From Stephanodiscus triporus (Eukaryota > Bacillariophyta > Thalassiosirophyceae > Thalassiosirales > Thalassiosiraceae), in NCBI GenBank assembly GCA_036939755.1, contig JALLAZ010000248.1:1-18580 (forward strand): a stretch of DNA of 18,580 nt, in the 5' to 3' direction. Each line of letters starts with the position of its first letter. The stretch's first letter is position 1. The notes below the pieces were generated by a model that did not search any database, was not told the origin of the DNA, and saw only the letters and a program-made list of their open reading frames with translations. Shown piece by piece: positions 1-8,628 of the stretch. A program made the translations under genes and the position numbers.

Positions 1-633
1 GATGTTAACGCTAGTAAAAAAAGGTTTCTGTGCGGTGGCGGGAACATTTTTTGTCAGTTCTCTTCTCCCGCCAAAAAAGCCGAAATGAGCGTTGGGAGGT
101 GGTGAGCTCTTAAGGTGTGAATTTTTTTAGACGTCTAAAATAGCGATACCGCATGTAGATATTGTACAGAAAATGATAGTGCCATAAGAGAATAATAATA
201 TTATTTCATCAACAAATTCCGCCTAAAATCACTCATCGACGTCAAATCCTCGGCAATGCAATACACAGCCGACGGCGGCGGCGTTGTGCTCACGATTTCC
301 CTAACAATGTTTCCACAGTTTAATCTTCGATCGAGTAATGCAACTAATATCCACCATTCGTTCGAACGAAAAGGAAGTCATGTCGCGGTCGTAAACCTTA
401 TACCACTCTCTATACGGTGTGACACACACTAATACGACGACGAACCATGCACCGACCCACCTAGACGTGGCCGATCGTGGAGCACCTCCAACGCTACTTA
501 ATTGGGACGCGACCGGTGCTATTAGTGCACGACGAGTAATTGACCACGAGGAAGGAAAACCTTGCGGGAAAAATGAAATAATAAATAGCACCTATGAACC
601 CCCCCTCCCCCATATATGCCCAAACGGTGCATT
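1..633. other. Gene-poor left edge, no confident coding region
   Basis: No gene here can be supported with confidence. On the minus strand an open frame of about 57 codons runs from about 374 to a TAA at 201-203 and ends in a protein-like tail (SAVYCIAEDLTSMSDFRR), but chance could give a frame of this length. On the plus strand, ccctaac followed by CAG near 318 resembles a branch point and 3' splice site. A gtgagc near 105 resembles a donor, so a plus-strand intron is equally possible. The segment next to 634 would hold the 3' UTR of SEC61 alpha. A minus-strand frame at 301-591 has no recognisable domain. Confidence 0.4.
37..78. promoter_or_regulatory. Inverted pair of E2F-like sites
   Basis: GGCGGGAA at 37-44 and TCCCGCCAAAAAA at 66-78 each resemble the E2F/DP consensus (TTTSSCGC, here TTTTGGCGGGA on the minus strand). 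They lie in opposite orientation about 20 bases apart. E2F/DP factors drive S-phase and DNA replication genes in eukaryotes including algae. The target gene would start near here or lie left of the window, so it cannot be named. The call rests on motif similarity alone. Confidence 0.3.
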
Positions 634-2450
634 CTAGAAGCCAAACGCACCCAGCTCCTCAGCCTGCTCCTTCATGAAGGCCTCGTAGAACTGGTAGATG
701 ATGGTTACGCTCAACAGTATGCCCGTTCCTGTGCCAATCGCGCCCATGAAATCCGCGATGACGGTGAGGGCGCCGATGCACATCCCACCGAACGCTGCGG
801 CCGTGGGGATGTACCGGTTCAGGACGTGGATCAGCGCCGAGTCACGATGTCCCTTCATCACCATCTGGTTATCCCGGAGCTGCTTGGCAACGTCGCGCGC
901 ACTCGCCCCCGAGACCTCAATCCAGGTCTTGGAGAAAAGAGCGCACGCCGTCAGGATGAAAACGAGGTAAAAAACGGCGTGGAAGGGGTCGTAGATGATC
1001 TCCGCAAACGACGTGGGCGGCGAGATGTAGTACGCAATCCCGCCCACAGGGATGCTTTGTCCCCCGTCGCTGTCCTGCCACTTGCCCAGTATGCGAACCA
1101 GGATGTTCGTCGGCGCGCGGTTGTACAGAAGCTGCGAGACGAAGTAGAGGTTCGAGACCAAGGCCGTCTGGAGGATGATGGGCATGTTCGACGTGTAGAA
1201 GAGTTTGATGGGGTAGGTCCCCTCCTGGCCGCGGTACTTCTGGTACTTGACGGGGAGGACGACCCTCCAACCCTGGAAGTAGATGACCACAACGAAGACG
1301 AATACCGTGGCCGCAAGGTTGGTAAGGTTGGGAAGATTCTGGCGATAAACGGCCTCCTTGATCGCTCGGATCTTGTCGTTACGAGTGATGAGGAGGTGGA
1401 ACAGCGCAATGATGGCGCCCTCGAACTCGGTGCCGCGTCCGGTGTTAATGGTCGTGGGGCTGAACGCCTTCCAGACTATATTTTCGCAGATGTTGGTCGC
1501 GATGAAGAGACTAATGCCGCTGCCCAGACCGTATCCCTTCTGCAATAGCTCGTCGAGGGTGAGCACGATGAGTCCCGCGCAGAAGAGCTGGGCGATGATG
1601 AGGAGGGCGTTGCCTGCCCCGATGGCGGAGAGGTCGCCATACATGCCGCTCACGACGTAGGCTATCGCCTCTCCGACGGTGATCAGTATGCCAAAAAGCT
1701 TCTGGGCGCCGGCGAAGAGAGCGCGGTCCTCCTTGACGTTGTAATTCACCTCGATGATGCGACTGCCGGCGAGGAGCTGCATAACAAGGCCAGAGGTGAC
1801 GATGGGGGAGATGCCCAGCTCCATGAGCGTGCCTCGATTCGACGCCAGGATGACGCGCATCCAGTAGAAGGGGTCAGAGGACTTGGCGGACTGGACGCCG
1901 TAGATGGGGATTTGGCAGCAAACGAGGAAAATGAAGAGGGTGATGGTCGTCCAGAGAACTTTCTCGCGGAATGGGATCTGGGTGACGATGTTGTTGATTA
2001 TGATTGAAATAGTTAAGAGGGGACGAGGGGGTGAGACTTAACGAGGTTTTGAGAAAAAAAATTATTCGAGGTCGCCTTCCACTAGAGAGCCACGCGATCT
2101 TTGACGAAGGAGACAACAGCGGGGTCTCTGTTGACATTATTTTGAGCCATCGCTTCATGCCGACCCAATCACATTCTACCTTTGCCATAATCCCCCCTCT
2201 CTTCGGGCGCACAGTGCCGTGCTGTGACATGCCTCGCCCATGCCACGCGATCGCTCTGTTCTAAGTGCGGCTCTCGGGCCAGGCAATCGATGTCGCTCCG
2301 TCGCCGCCGCGCCTTCGCCGCCAGCGCCCCCCCCCCCCTAAAAAAAAGTAGAGTATTCGTTTTCAATTTATTATGCCTCACCTTGCGATCGGGACTTGCC
2401 ACCTCGGGCAGGACGCACATCACCGGCCGGATCAGGTGGAGGAATCTCAT
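634..2450 (-). CDS. SEC61A: Sec61 alpha, pore subunit of the ER protein translocon
   Basis: SEC61 alpha forms the protein-conducting channel of the ER membrane (SecY family) for co-translational secretion and membrane insertion. The gene has two exons: exon 1 is 2382-2450 (23 codons, [20 protein letters not shown] then DRK) and exon 2 is 634-1977, giving about 470 aa, close to the family norm of 470-480. Joining them produces the conserved stretch [15 protein letters not shown]. Further family signatures are [20 protein letters not shown] (plug and TM2 area), [22 protein letters not shown]-like [34 protein letters not shown] and IPTAAAFGG. Many hydrophobic helices are evident. The sequence before the ATG (cttattaac..ctaac..AG) could also be a 3' splice site, so a tiny extra first exon is possible. 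Codons are GC-rich at third positions, as expected for a highly expressed gene. Confidence 0.95.
1978..2381 (-). other. Intron of SEC61A (404 bp)
   Basis: On the minus strand the donor is AAG|GTGAGG, starting at 2381, and the acceptor is GTCACCCAG ending at 1978. A cttaac branch-like site lies about 40 bases before the acceptor. Splicing restores the conserved junction K-IPFREK. The intron contains long C/G and A/T homopolymers (around 2329-2347) and has stops in the coding frame. Confidence 0.88.
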
Positions 2451-2775
2451 TGTTGGTTAGTATCGTTAATAATAAAACTGACGCAGCCGCCTGGAGAGCC
2501 GGTGTTGGTCTTTGTTTTATCGTACCCTCCTCGTGGTCTTGTTCAACGGCCCCTCACTTGCTGGCCGTCGATTTTTTATTTTTATCCCAGAGAGGAGGAG
2601 ACAGACGAGTCCCAGAGAGAGAGTACCATACTTATCAGCAGGGACAGGGTATGGTAATATGGTACCTCTATCGTATCACCACGTAGGTATGGATCTACTA
2701 CGATACTACTTACGTACACTCGAGGTTTAATGAGTTTTGCTAATTTAGACTAGAGTTTTCACTCTGTTGGGCCTT
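2451..2775. other. SEC61A upstream region with TAC/GTA-rich element
   Basis: This spacer should hold the SEC61A promoter (minus strand). I see no coding region in it. Roughly 2598-2725 holds an AG-rich run (cccagagagagagtaccat) and then many ggtatggta, ggtacc, tactacgatac and cttacgtac words. The same combination recurs in other spacers of the window, notably 4945-5135. Confidence 0.5.
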
Positions 2776-3089
2776 TCAAATGGGTAATGAGCTCAATTCC
2801 TCTCTCTTAAAGTGTCCCGCCCTTGTCGTCGTCGCAAGGATGAAGCTGTTGCCTGTCAAAGCAGCCAGCTCTTCTTGGGTGTAAATAGCAAACTTTGGCA
2901 GCGGATTAAATTGAAGTGCGTCAGGAGGGTGTGCGCCTGCGAGAGAGGGCGAATATAATGTAGGTGAAAAAATCGTTCTTCAGGGTCTGTAATTGTGCAA
3001 TTGCGGCGGCGGCGGCGGCGGCGTCGGGTCGTCGTTGGTCGGGGCGGCGTGGGATCATTGGGTGGGGGTGAAGGCGTTTGTTCAGGCAT
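2776..3089 (-). pseudogene. Unrecognised small gene, apparently frameshifted
   Basis: A minus-strand frame starts at ATG 3089 (MPEQTPSPPPNDPTPP), runs through an arginine run encoded by a CGC repeat, and reads TITDPEERFF. After a run of six T (plus 2967-2972) the protein-like sequence continues in a different frame, with HPPDALQFNPLPKFAIYTQE, ELAALTGNSFILATTT and a terminal KREELSSLPI, stopping at 2776-2778. No GT donor lies between the ATG and the shift, so an ordinary intron does not explain the change. A homopolymer indel (mutation or sequencing error) is the simplest cause. In the ATG frame a TAG at 3096-3098 separates it from an upstream 17-codon frame (MAGKIDQNNLTLSAAET, ATG at 3149). 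The family is unknown. It could be a damaged gene, a mis-sequenced gene or chance. Confidence 0.3.
3004..3023. repeat. CGG/GCC trinucleotide repeat
   Basis: A short run of GCG/CGG triplets on the plus strand reads as consecutive CGC (Arg) codons in the minus-strand small frame. It lies in the region upstream of NOT2. Confidence 0.6.
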
Positions 3090-3450
3090 ACTAGCCTAAG
3101 TTTCCGCAGCCGATAATGTCAAATTATTCTGGTCGATTTTTCCAGCCATGGAGCCTCGGCGACGTAAAAACATTTACGCACAAGACGAACATTCGACAGA
3201 TGGTTCATGTGTAAATTATTTTCTCCTCGACAGAATATTACTCCCATCAAGCAGGCATTCAGTATTTTCGATGATGGCGCTGTATGTGTCGAGGGGGCCC
3301 TTTTTTTCTTGTCGTGAATTGCGCGTCGCTCTTAATAACGTTTTGGTGCACCCGAGTTCACAATTCCCCCCCGCCTCCGCCTCTACCCCCGTCCCCCCTC
3401 TTTCTGACACATTTCTCCTGTTCATTTCACTTAATTCAACCAGGTTACAA
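3090..3450 (+). other. NOT2 5' leader, probably with an intron
   Basis: This is probably the untranslated leader of the NOT2 gene. A strongly pyrimidine-rich stretch (about 3361-3440) ends in TTCAACCAG at 3443, eight bases before the NOT2 ATG, and looks like a 3' splice site. A plus-strand open frame does extend through here from ATG 3148, but its translation is not NOT2-like and covers T and C homopolymers, so I treat it as non-coding. The donor was not identified. Confidence 0.45.
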
Positions 3451-4860
3451 ATGGATGGAGCAACAACGACATCAACGGGATCCAGCAACAACTCTGCACC
3501 TGGAGTTAACAACTCTAATGGAGCATCTAGCTTCCTTAACCTGGGAAGCCTCGGATCGAGTCAGGCCGTAGTAGGAGGCATGGGCCTCTTCTCGTCCGGA
3601 GGTGGTGGTGGGGAAGGATTAGGAAGTAACTTTGGGACATCATTTGGCAACGGATTCTCAAACGATACTGGAAGTTCGAATCCATCCTTTGATTTAAACG
3701 ATTTTCCTAGTCTGGGTGGAGGCGCTGCGTCGGGGGCTGGATCAACGGTCAGTGCTGGCAGTGATAATGGCCTGGCCGCAGCACTGAGACAACAGCAGCA
3801 GCTATTGCAGCAACACATGATGCAGGGGGGAGTCAGCGCCGGTGATAAGTCATCTAACCTGTATCGACTTGCCATGTCCAGTGGTATTGCAAATGGCACC
3901 ACTAGTAACTTTAACATGACAACGGAGGACTTTCCTGCGCTAGGCACCTCGGGAGATGTTGGGGGTCAAGCAGAAGGAGGGTCAACGCTAGACACGGCAC
4001 CGCTGACGACAGGTAGTGGGGGGTTACTGGACTCTGGGGGGGGTAATCAGTTAGATTACACGGGACTGATTGGCAACACTGGGTTGACGTTGTCGTCTGG
4101 TATCCAACAAGGGTCCCAAACGAGAGCGACGTCGACAGGAACGCAATCAGGGAGTGGGGGATTATCGTCGGCTGTCGTAGGCTCGTCTGGAAATGCCGGA
4201 TCAGGGGGCGCAATAGGTGGCGACTATGGATTGCTCGGACTACTCTCTGTGATACGGATGACAGATGTTGATCGGAACAGGTTGGCACTGGGATCGGATC
4301 TCACAGTACTGGGTCTTAACTTGAATTCGCCGGACGTCCTTCACAGTACGTTTGGTGGACCGTTTTCAGACAAACCAGCGACAAAAGAGCCCCATTATCA
4401 GGTAAGGCATATTTTTGTCTTACGCAATGCTGAGCTGCTTAATGTGAGAATGAGTTTTATCGTGCCTAACCTGGATTTGTCTACTCTCAATTTCATTCAG
4501 TTGCCGATGTGTTACTACATGCAACCTCCAGCACTGAAAACAGGTCACTTGTCAAAATTTCAATTGGAAACGCTCTTCTACATCTTCTATGCACTTCCAA
4601 AAGACGTATTGCAAGCGTACGCGGCACAGGAACTGTACACGAGGGAATGGAGGTACCACGTGGAGTCCAAGTTATGGTTCAAGCGAGCAACACCATCAGA
4701 GACAGGGATGGTTTCTGGTACCGGTTTGTCTTCTGGTGGGCAGTTTATCTACTTCGATATCAACTCATGGGAGAGGAGGATGTATGGCAATGTGAACCAA
4801 AACATTGCTGGAGGATTCTTGCCGGAGGATGACGTGCGGGTGAAATTCCCGACTTCATGA
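3451..4860 (+). CDS. CNOT2: CCR4-NOT complex subunit 2 (NOT2/CNOT2)
   Basis: NOT2 is a scaffold subunit of the CCR4-NOT complex, which deadenylates mRNA and represses translation. Its C-terminal NOT box pairs with NOT3/5 and docks on NOT1. The spliced protein is about 436 aa from exons 3451-4401 and 4501-4860. The first 250 residues are low complexity (Gly/Ser/Asn/Thr, a QQQQ run near 114) but hold two DFP motifs, DLNDFPSLGG (81-90) and TEDFPALG (158-165), like the EDFPAL motif of animal CNOT2. Then come YGLLGLLSVIR (259-269) and LALGSDLTVLGLNLNSP (278-294), hallmarks of NOT2. The NOT box follows with TGHLSKFQLETLFYIFYALP, LQAYAAQELYTREWRYH and WFKRA (376-380). I chose ATG 3451 because it follows a good 3' splice site. 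Confidence 0.93.
   Translation: MDGATTTSTGSSNNSAPGVNNSNGASSFLNLGSLGSSQAVVGGMGLFSSGGGGGEGLGSNFGTSFGNGFSNDTGSSNPSFDLNDFPSLGGGAASGAGSTVSAGSDNGLAAALRQQQQLLQQHMMQGGVSAGDKSSNLYRLAMSSGIANGTTSNFNMTTEDFPALGTSGDVGGQAEGGSTLDTAPLTTGSGGLLDSGGGNQLDYTGLIGNTGLTLSSGIQQGSQTRATSTGTQSGSGGLSSAVVGSSGNAGSGGAIGGDYGLLGLLSVIRMTDVDRNRLALGSDLTVLGLNLNSPDVLHSTFGGPFSDKPATKEPHYQVRHIFVLRNAELLNVRMSFIVPNLDLSTLNFIQLPMCYYMQPPALKTGHLSKFQLETLFYIFYALPKDVLQAYAAQELYTREWRYHVESKLWFKRATPSETGMVSGTGLSSGGQFIYFDINSWERRMYGNVNQNIAGGFLPEDDVRVKFPTS
4402..4500 (+). other. Stop-free 99-bp intron of NOT2
   Basis: The donor is CAG|GTAAGGC at 4402, a cctaac branch-like site is near 4467, and the acceptor is TTTCATTCAG ending at 4500. The length is 33 codons exactly with no in-frame stop, so the frame stays open if it is retained. 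Removing it joins PHYQ to LPMCYYMQPPALK, which reads straight into the NOT box. The 33 encoded residues do not look like part of the domain. Confidence 0.85.
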
Positions 4861-5219
4861 GTTATGCCATTAATTGCTATGGCGTAAAAGAATAATGTGC
4901 ATTTCAAATCATTTAATGACTTAGTCTAAAGCGAAGTTTTATTCCAGAGAGAGAGAGTGCATACCATGAGGATGAGTTCAACTTGCGCTTTACAGCGAGG
5001 GGAGAGTAGGTAGAGAACGTTTACACACAAACACCATACGTATGGTACCTATGGTACGTATGGTATGGTAGTAGATATCGTAAGTACTACTCTACATATC
5101 TCTCTACATACCTACTCTACACAGAGGGACTACGATACAACAGTTGTGTGGTTGTCGCCTCGCTCGCCCCCCCGCCGCCGCCCAACTCCACATCAGAAAC
5201 CAGAATAGGCCCACCGAGC
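4861..5219 (+). other. Spacer between NOT2 and the LSM11-like gene
   Basis: This spacer has no gene. It should hold the NOT2 3' UTR and the promoter of the next gene. It carries ccagagagagagagtgcataccat near 4946 and a strongly palindromic stretch at about 5035-5075 (ccatacgtatgg, ggtacc, tggtacgta repeated). TAC/GTA-rich sequence then continues to about 5135. An open frame continues upstream of 5220 through a C-rich stretch without an ATG. The CAG at 5141-5143 could be a 3' splice site, so an upstream exon is possible. Confidence 0.5.
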
Positions 5220-6428
5220 ATGACCTCACTTCCACCAGTCAGCTTGAGTCGACCCTCCCTTAGATGCCGACTAGAATCGTACTACAGCCTCATAGCCCCC
5301 GATGCAATCGCCGACCAGGAAAAATGGAAGAAGAACTTCGAGATAATCTACAATAAGTATGGTGGGACGGTCGAAGGCGAAACGAAGTTGGCGACCAAGC
5401 TGGCAAAGAAGTACGGCAATCAGGTGATGCTGCTGATAGCCCCACACCATCGATCAATGCAGCCCCAATTGAAAGGGATTATTAACAATACCGATGATCT
5501 ACAGGCTAGTAATAAGCACGAAGAGTCGCATTATGAAATCGACGAGAGTCGACGCGGAAGCAAGGTTTTGGATTTCACGTGTGCTAGATTTGATGCGATC
5601 TATGCATTGGATGCACCGATGGGCACAGTGATGAAAGAAAACCCAACAGTTTTTTCCGGGCCCATCGCAGAAAATGTCAAACGACTTGACAATATATCGA
5701 AGTTCCGGGTTGATCTGCCCGAATGTGACCCTCAACGATTAGATCCAACATCGATGCATAGGAATATATCTGCTTCGAAGAAACGTAACGAATCAAACCC
5801 AAATGTCGACGTAGGGCCGAAGACGAAGAAGATCCCAATGTTTCTATCAATGGCATCCCAATACGAGAATAAGAACTCAGGCCCGTTATCCTTGCTCTAC
5901 TCCATTGTGGCGAATCGACAAAGGGCGCGTGTAATGGTACGATACGTGGATTGCATTCGTGGAACATTGACCGGCTATTTGTTCGCCTTTGATAAGCACT
6001 TCAATATGCTGTTGAGAGATGTCGAAGAGGTTTATAGTGGACGTGTTTCGAGACACTCGGAGGCTGTTGAAATTTCCAGCATTTCCGACGATGGCTACAA
6101 ATTGGAAACTCGGGCCCCATCCAAGTCCAAACTCGAGGCGCAGAGACGAAAATGCTATCCTCCAGATGGTAGTGGTGGCCCGGGCCCAGCTGTAAAACAG
6201 CGCTACTTTCATACGCTGTTAATTCGAGGTGATAACGTGGTCATGGTATGGAGAGCTGAGGCAGAACGGTCAACCCATCCACGTACGAATATGAGCCCCT
6301 CACGCTCGCTGTACGCCAATACAGACCCTGATAAACGAGACCAAACAAATAGTATTGGAACACCTGGTTCACTCTACTATGCACTGAAACGTTGGGAAAA
6401 CCAACACGGACAAAAGAGAAACAGCTGA
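5220..6428 (+). CDS. LSM11: LSM11-like Sm-fold protein
   Basis: LSM11 replaces SmD2 in the U7 snRNP that processes the 3' ends of replication-dependent histone mRNAs in animals. This protein of 402 aa has the same architecture. Residues 115-170 hold LDFTCARFDAIYALDAP and a following stretch resembling the conserved N-terminal block of LSM11. The Sm1 motif is at about 221-272 (GPLSLLYSIVANRQRARVMV, RGTLTGYLFAFDKHFNMLLR). A long linker follows, and the Sm2 motif is YFHTLLIRGDNVVMV (329-343). The long insert between Sm1 and Sm2 is an LSM11 feature. The N-terminal block (18-75, LESYYSLIAPDAIADQEKWK) is not one I can name. The frame opens upstream at a GTG, but 5220 is the first ATG. Whether a U7 snRNA exists here is unknown, and it could be another Sm-like protein. 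Confidence 0.8.
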   Translation: MTSLPPVSLSRPSLRCRLESYYSLIAPDAIADQEKWKKNFEIIYNKYGGTVEGETKLATKLAKKYGNQVMLLIAPHHRSMQPQLKGIINNTDDLQASNKHEESHYEIDESRRGSKVLDFTCARFDAIYALDAPMGTVMKENPTVFSGPIAENVKRLDNISKFRVDLPECDPQRLDPTSMHRNISASKKRNESNPNVDVGPKTKKIPMFLSMASQYENKNSGPLSLLYSIVANRQRARVMVRYVDCIRGTLTGYLFAFDKHFNMLLRDVEEVYSGRVSRHSEAVEISSISDDGYKLETRAPSKSKLEAQRRKCYPPDGSGGPGPAVKQRYFHTLLIRGDNVVMVWRAEAERSTHPRTNMSPSRSLYANTDPDKRDQTNSIGTPGSLYYALKRWENQHGQKRNS

Positions 6429-6493
6429 ATAATTTATACATTCATTTCGGACTTATGTCATCAGAGTCACCGATGGCAACCGAACAACTCATA

Positions 6494-6501
6494 TGACGTC
6501 A
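6494..6501. promoter_or_regulatory. Perfect CRE palindrome TGACGTCA
   Basis: A perfect 8-bp cAMP-response-element palindrome lies between two convergent genes. CRE-like elements mediate CO2/cAMP responses in diatoms, but they act upstream of genes and this one is in a 3'-3' spacer. It may be fortuitous. Confidence 0.2.
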
Positions 6502-6662
6502 TTCTGATCGATTAGAAATGCATTTTGCGTCGTCTTTCCGATCATTCTTTGCAGAGCCTAGAATGATTCGAAGGAAGTGATGAATCGAACATAAAATGGA
6601 CCGCAAGCACCTCCAAAGCGCTTTCATCCATCCACCTTGTCCACACGGACTCTTCATCCTCA

Positions 6663-8628
6663 TCAACCAACTTTACGACGGGATCGGCGGGGTTCTGGCG
6701 ATCCAGCTTCATTGTTCACACTCGTGGTGTCATCCTTTTCATCGTAGTCATCGTAGATGTTGCCATCGTTGCGTTCCATGGCCAAAATACGCTTCTCGTA
6801 ATCAGGTAGTACATCGAACACTCCTACATTCATGTCTCCTTTTTCATCCAACAGAGCCGCTTCCTCGATCGCCGTCTTGATGTCCCTCATTTCCCGGATA
6901 AAAGCGCACACTTGCTTCAGATTTTCCACATCCTCCCTCTGCGCCTTCTTGAGGAGGCTGAGCTCCATGCGGCGCTTCTCCAAAAATTCTTCACGTGCAT
7001 CGGACCTTTCCCGCGTAAGCACCTCCAACCGAGCGATTTCGGCATTCGTCGCGGCCTCGAACTTCGTGGCAAACTCCTCGTACTCCCTCTTCTCATTCAT
7101 CAGGGTCGCCGTAGCCGTCGAATCACGCTTCCTCATCTCATCAAAGTTTGCACGTACCTCGTCAAGCTCAGCCTTTTGCGCTTTCAACTCGTTGGATTTC
7201 GCTATGACCCTAGCCCGGGAACTCGTGGCAGCATTCTCGCTGCTACCCTGAATCTGCTCCACCGATTTTTGAAGGGCCACAACCTTGCTGGCGAGCCGCT
7301 CCTTCTCCTTGATGGCATCGAATTTCCTTGCGTTGGCTGGTTCGATCACTTCGACCACGGCCTTGTCATTTGCAAGCTTTTCAGCGTTCGACTCTGCCAC
7401 GACTTTCATGGCTTCTTCGAGGGCTGCCAATGCGGTTTGAAGATCGGCATTTGATGCCTCGGCTTCTTTGACTTTGTCCTTCTTGATCAAAGTGATTTCA
7501 TCGATGTCACGCTGAATTTCGCTTGCCTGAACCTTCATATCAACAGATTTGTTCTGCTCCGACTCAAATTCGGCGGCCTGCTTGACCAAGAAATCTAGCT
7601 GACCGGACAAGGCGGCCAACTCTACATCCAATTTCTTTTCGTCGGCCTTGAGTAGAGCCAACTCGTGCTGCCTCGCCTCGTTCAGAGATGTCAACGCTCT
7701 TTCCCTAGAGTCGTTACTGCTGCGCTCGGACATTTGTTCCTTCGCCTGAGTGTGGGGTTAAACAATACGATGGATAGGTGAGTCATATGCAGCCACGATC
7801 AAAGCAAACAAGCACCAACGTCGACGTATTGCGCGACTCAAACCCAAAAATTCCGCCTCTCACCTTCTCCGCAATTTGCTGCGCGTATGCCCCACTGTTG
7901 ACCCTCGCGACCTGGACAGCTTCCCGCACGCCGCGATTCCTCTGACTCTCCGCCTCGCACTCCCGTCTCTTGGCCTCGACCTGTCGCTCCCCCTCCGTCT
8001 TGACCTTGTCGAGCTGACGCGCGATTATCTCTTGATTGTACCTCGCGGCCTCGTCGTCGGCGGCCTTGATCTTGTTGCGAGTGTTCTTGATCTCCTGCTG
8101 GATGGAGTGGATGGAGACGGCCCTGCCCTTGGCGTCGACGCGCTTCCGATCGAGGAAGGTCTTGTGGGAGAACGCCCTCGACATCGTCGTGCCGGGTAGC
8201 ACGCTCTCGTCGTCCTCGGAGGTGACGTCGCGCTGGTGGTCATGATGATGATGCTCCGGGCCAGACGTGGGACTCACGACATGCGGGGCCACATCCGATG
8301 CGAACTGGGCCCTGAACCCCGCCCGTAGCTCCTCGGTCATGTTCTCGGAATCCAGGACCTCCGCCGCGTCGCGACGATGAGCGGACATCTCGTCTCGCGC
8401 GTGATCGCGGTCCCTCGTGAGCTGGCCGAGGGAGCGCTCCTCGTTCTTGACGCTGTCGGCGATGACCCGTAGGCGTCCGTCGATGTCGACGACCTCGTCT
8501 CGGATGGCCCGGACGAGGTCGTCGTTGATTTGGGTCGCGTGACCGAGGTCGAGGGTGCCGTAGAACGAGTCGTCCACGGCGGTGGGGGGGGGAGGGACGT
8601 GCTGCATCGAGGAGAAGCTATTCATCAT
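6663..8628 (-). CDS. Long coiled-coil protein of unknown function
   Basis: I do not recognise a family. Two exons, 7864-8628 (255 codons) and 6663-7745 (360 codons plus stop), join QQIAEK to AKEQMSERSSND and give about 615 aa. The N-terminus has VPPPPTAVDDSFYGTLDLGH (11-30), then a helical charged stretch (33-90), a linker with EHHHHDH (125-131) and TSEDDESVLPG, and coiled coil from about 172 through 560. Exon 2 is almost pure heptad-like Leu/Ala/Glu/Lys sequence. The C-terminus is acidic (NIYDDYDEKDD) and ends in a basic PRRSRRKVG. No signal peptide or membrane segment is seen. It may be cytoskeletal, a centrosome or kinetochore component, or SMC-like, but nothing decides between these. Exon 1 is clearly richer in G+C than exon 2. 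Confidence 0.8.
7746..7863 (-). other. Intron of the coiled-coil gene (118 bp)
   Basis: On the minus strand the donor is GAGAAG|GTGAGAGG at 7863 and the acceptor is CCCCACACTCAG ending at 7746. Both exons are complete in codons at the junction. Reading on without splicing gives a stop soon after residue 255, so splicing is needed to reach the second coiled coil. Confidence 0.82.

Noticed and set aside
301..591. 96-codon minus-strand frame left of SEC61A
   Set aside because: No recognisable motif, the frame competes with another open frame on the same strand, and there is no clear splice context. It is described only within the left-edge entry.
616..1548. 310-codon plus-strand frame opposite SEC61A
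   Set aside because: It is the antisense shadow of a confidently identified gene, with no domain and an Arg/Asp-rich composition typical of shadows of GC-biased codons.
2329..2347. C and A homopolymers as a possible assembly gap or repeat element
   Set aside because: They sit inside the SEC61A intron, where simple tracts are common, and both exon ends join correctly.
3148..3450. N-terminal extension of NOT2 from ATG 3148
   Set aside because: The translation is not NOT2-like, covers homopolymers, and ends in a textbook pyrimidine tract plus CAG just before ATG 3451, so it is more likely leader and intron.
3670..3690. tRNA B-box-like GTTCGAATCC
   Set aside because: It lies inside the NOT2 coding exon, and no A-box or cloverleaf surrounds it.
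5148..5219. GTG-initiated extension of the LSM11-like protein
   Set aside because: Nuclear eukaryotic genes start at ATG, and the extension is a C-rich stretch. The same reasoning moved the starts of the BioD-like gene (10621 to 10615) and the pseudouridine synthase (14913 to 14856).
6832..7454. 139- and 180-codon plus-strand frames opposite the coiled-coil gene
   Set aside because: Antisense shadows of the coiled-coil exon with Ser/Phe/Leu-rich composition and no domain.
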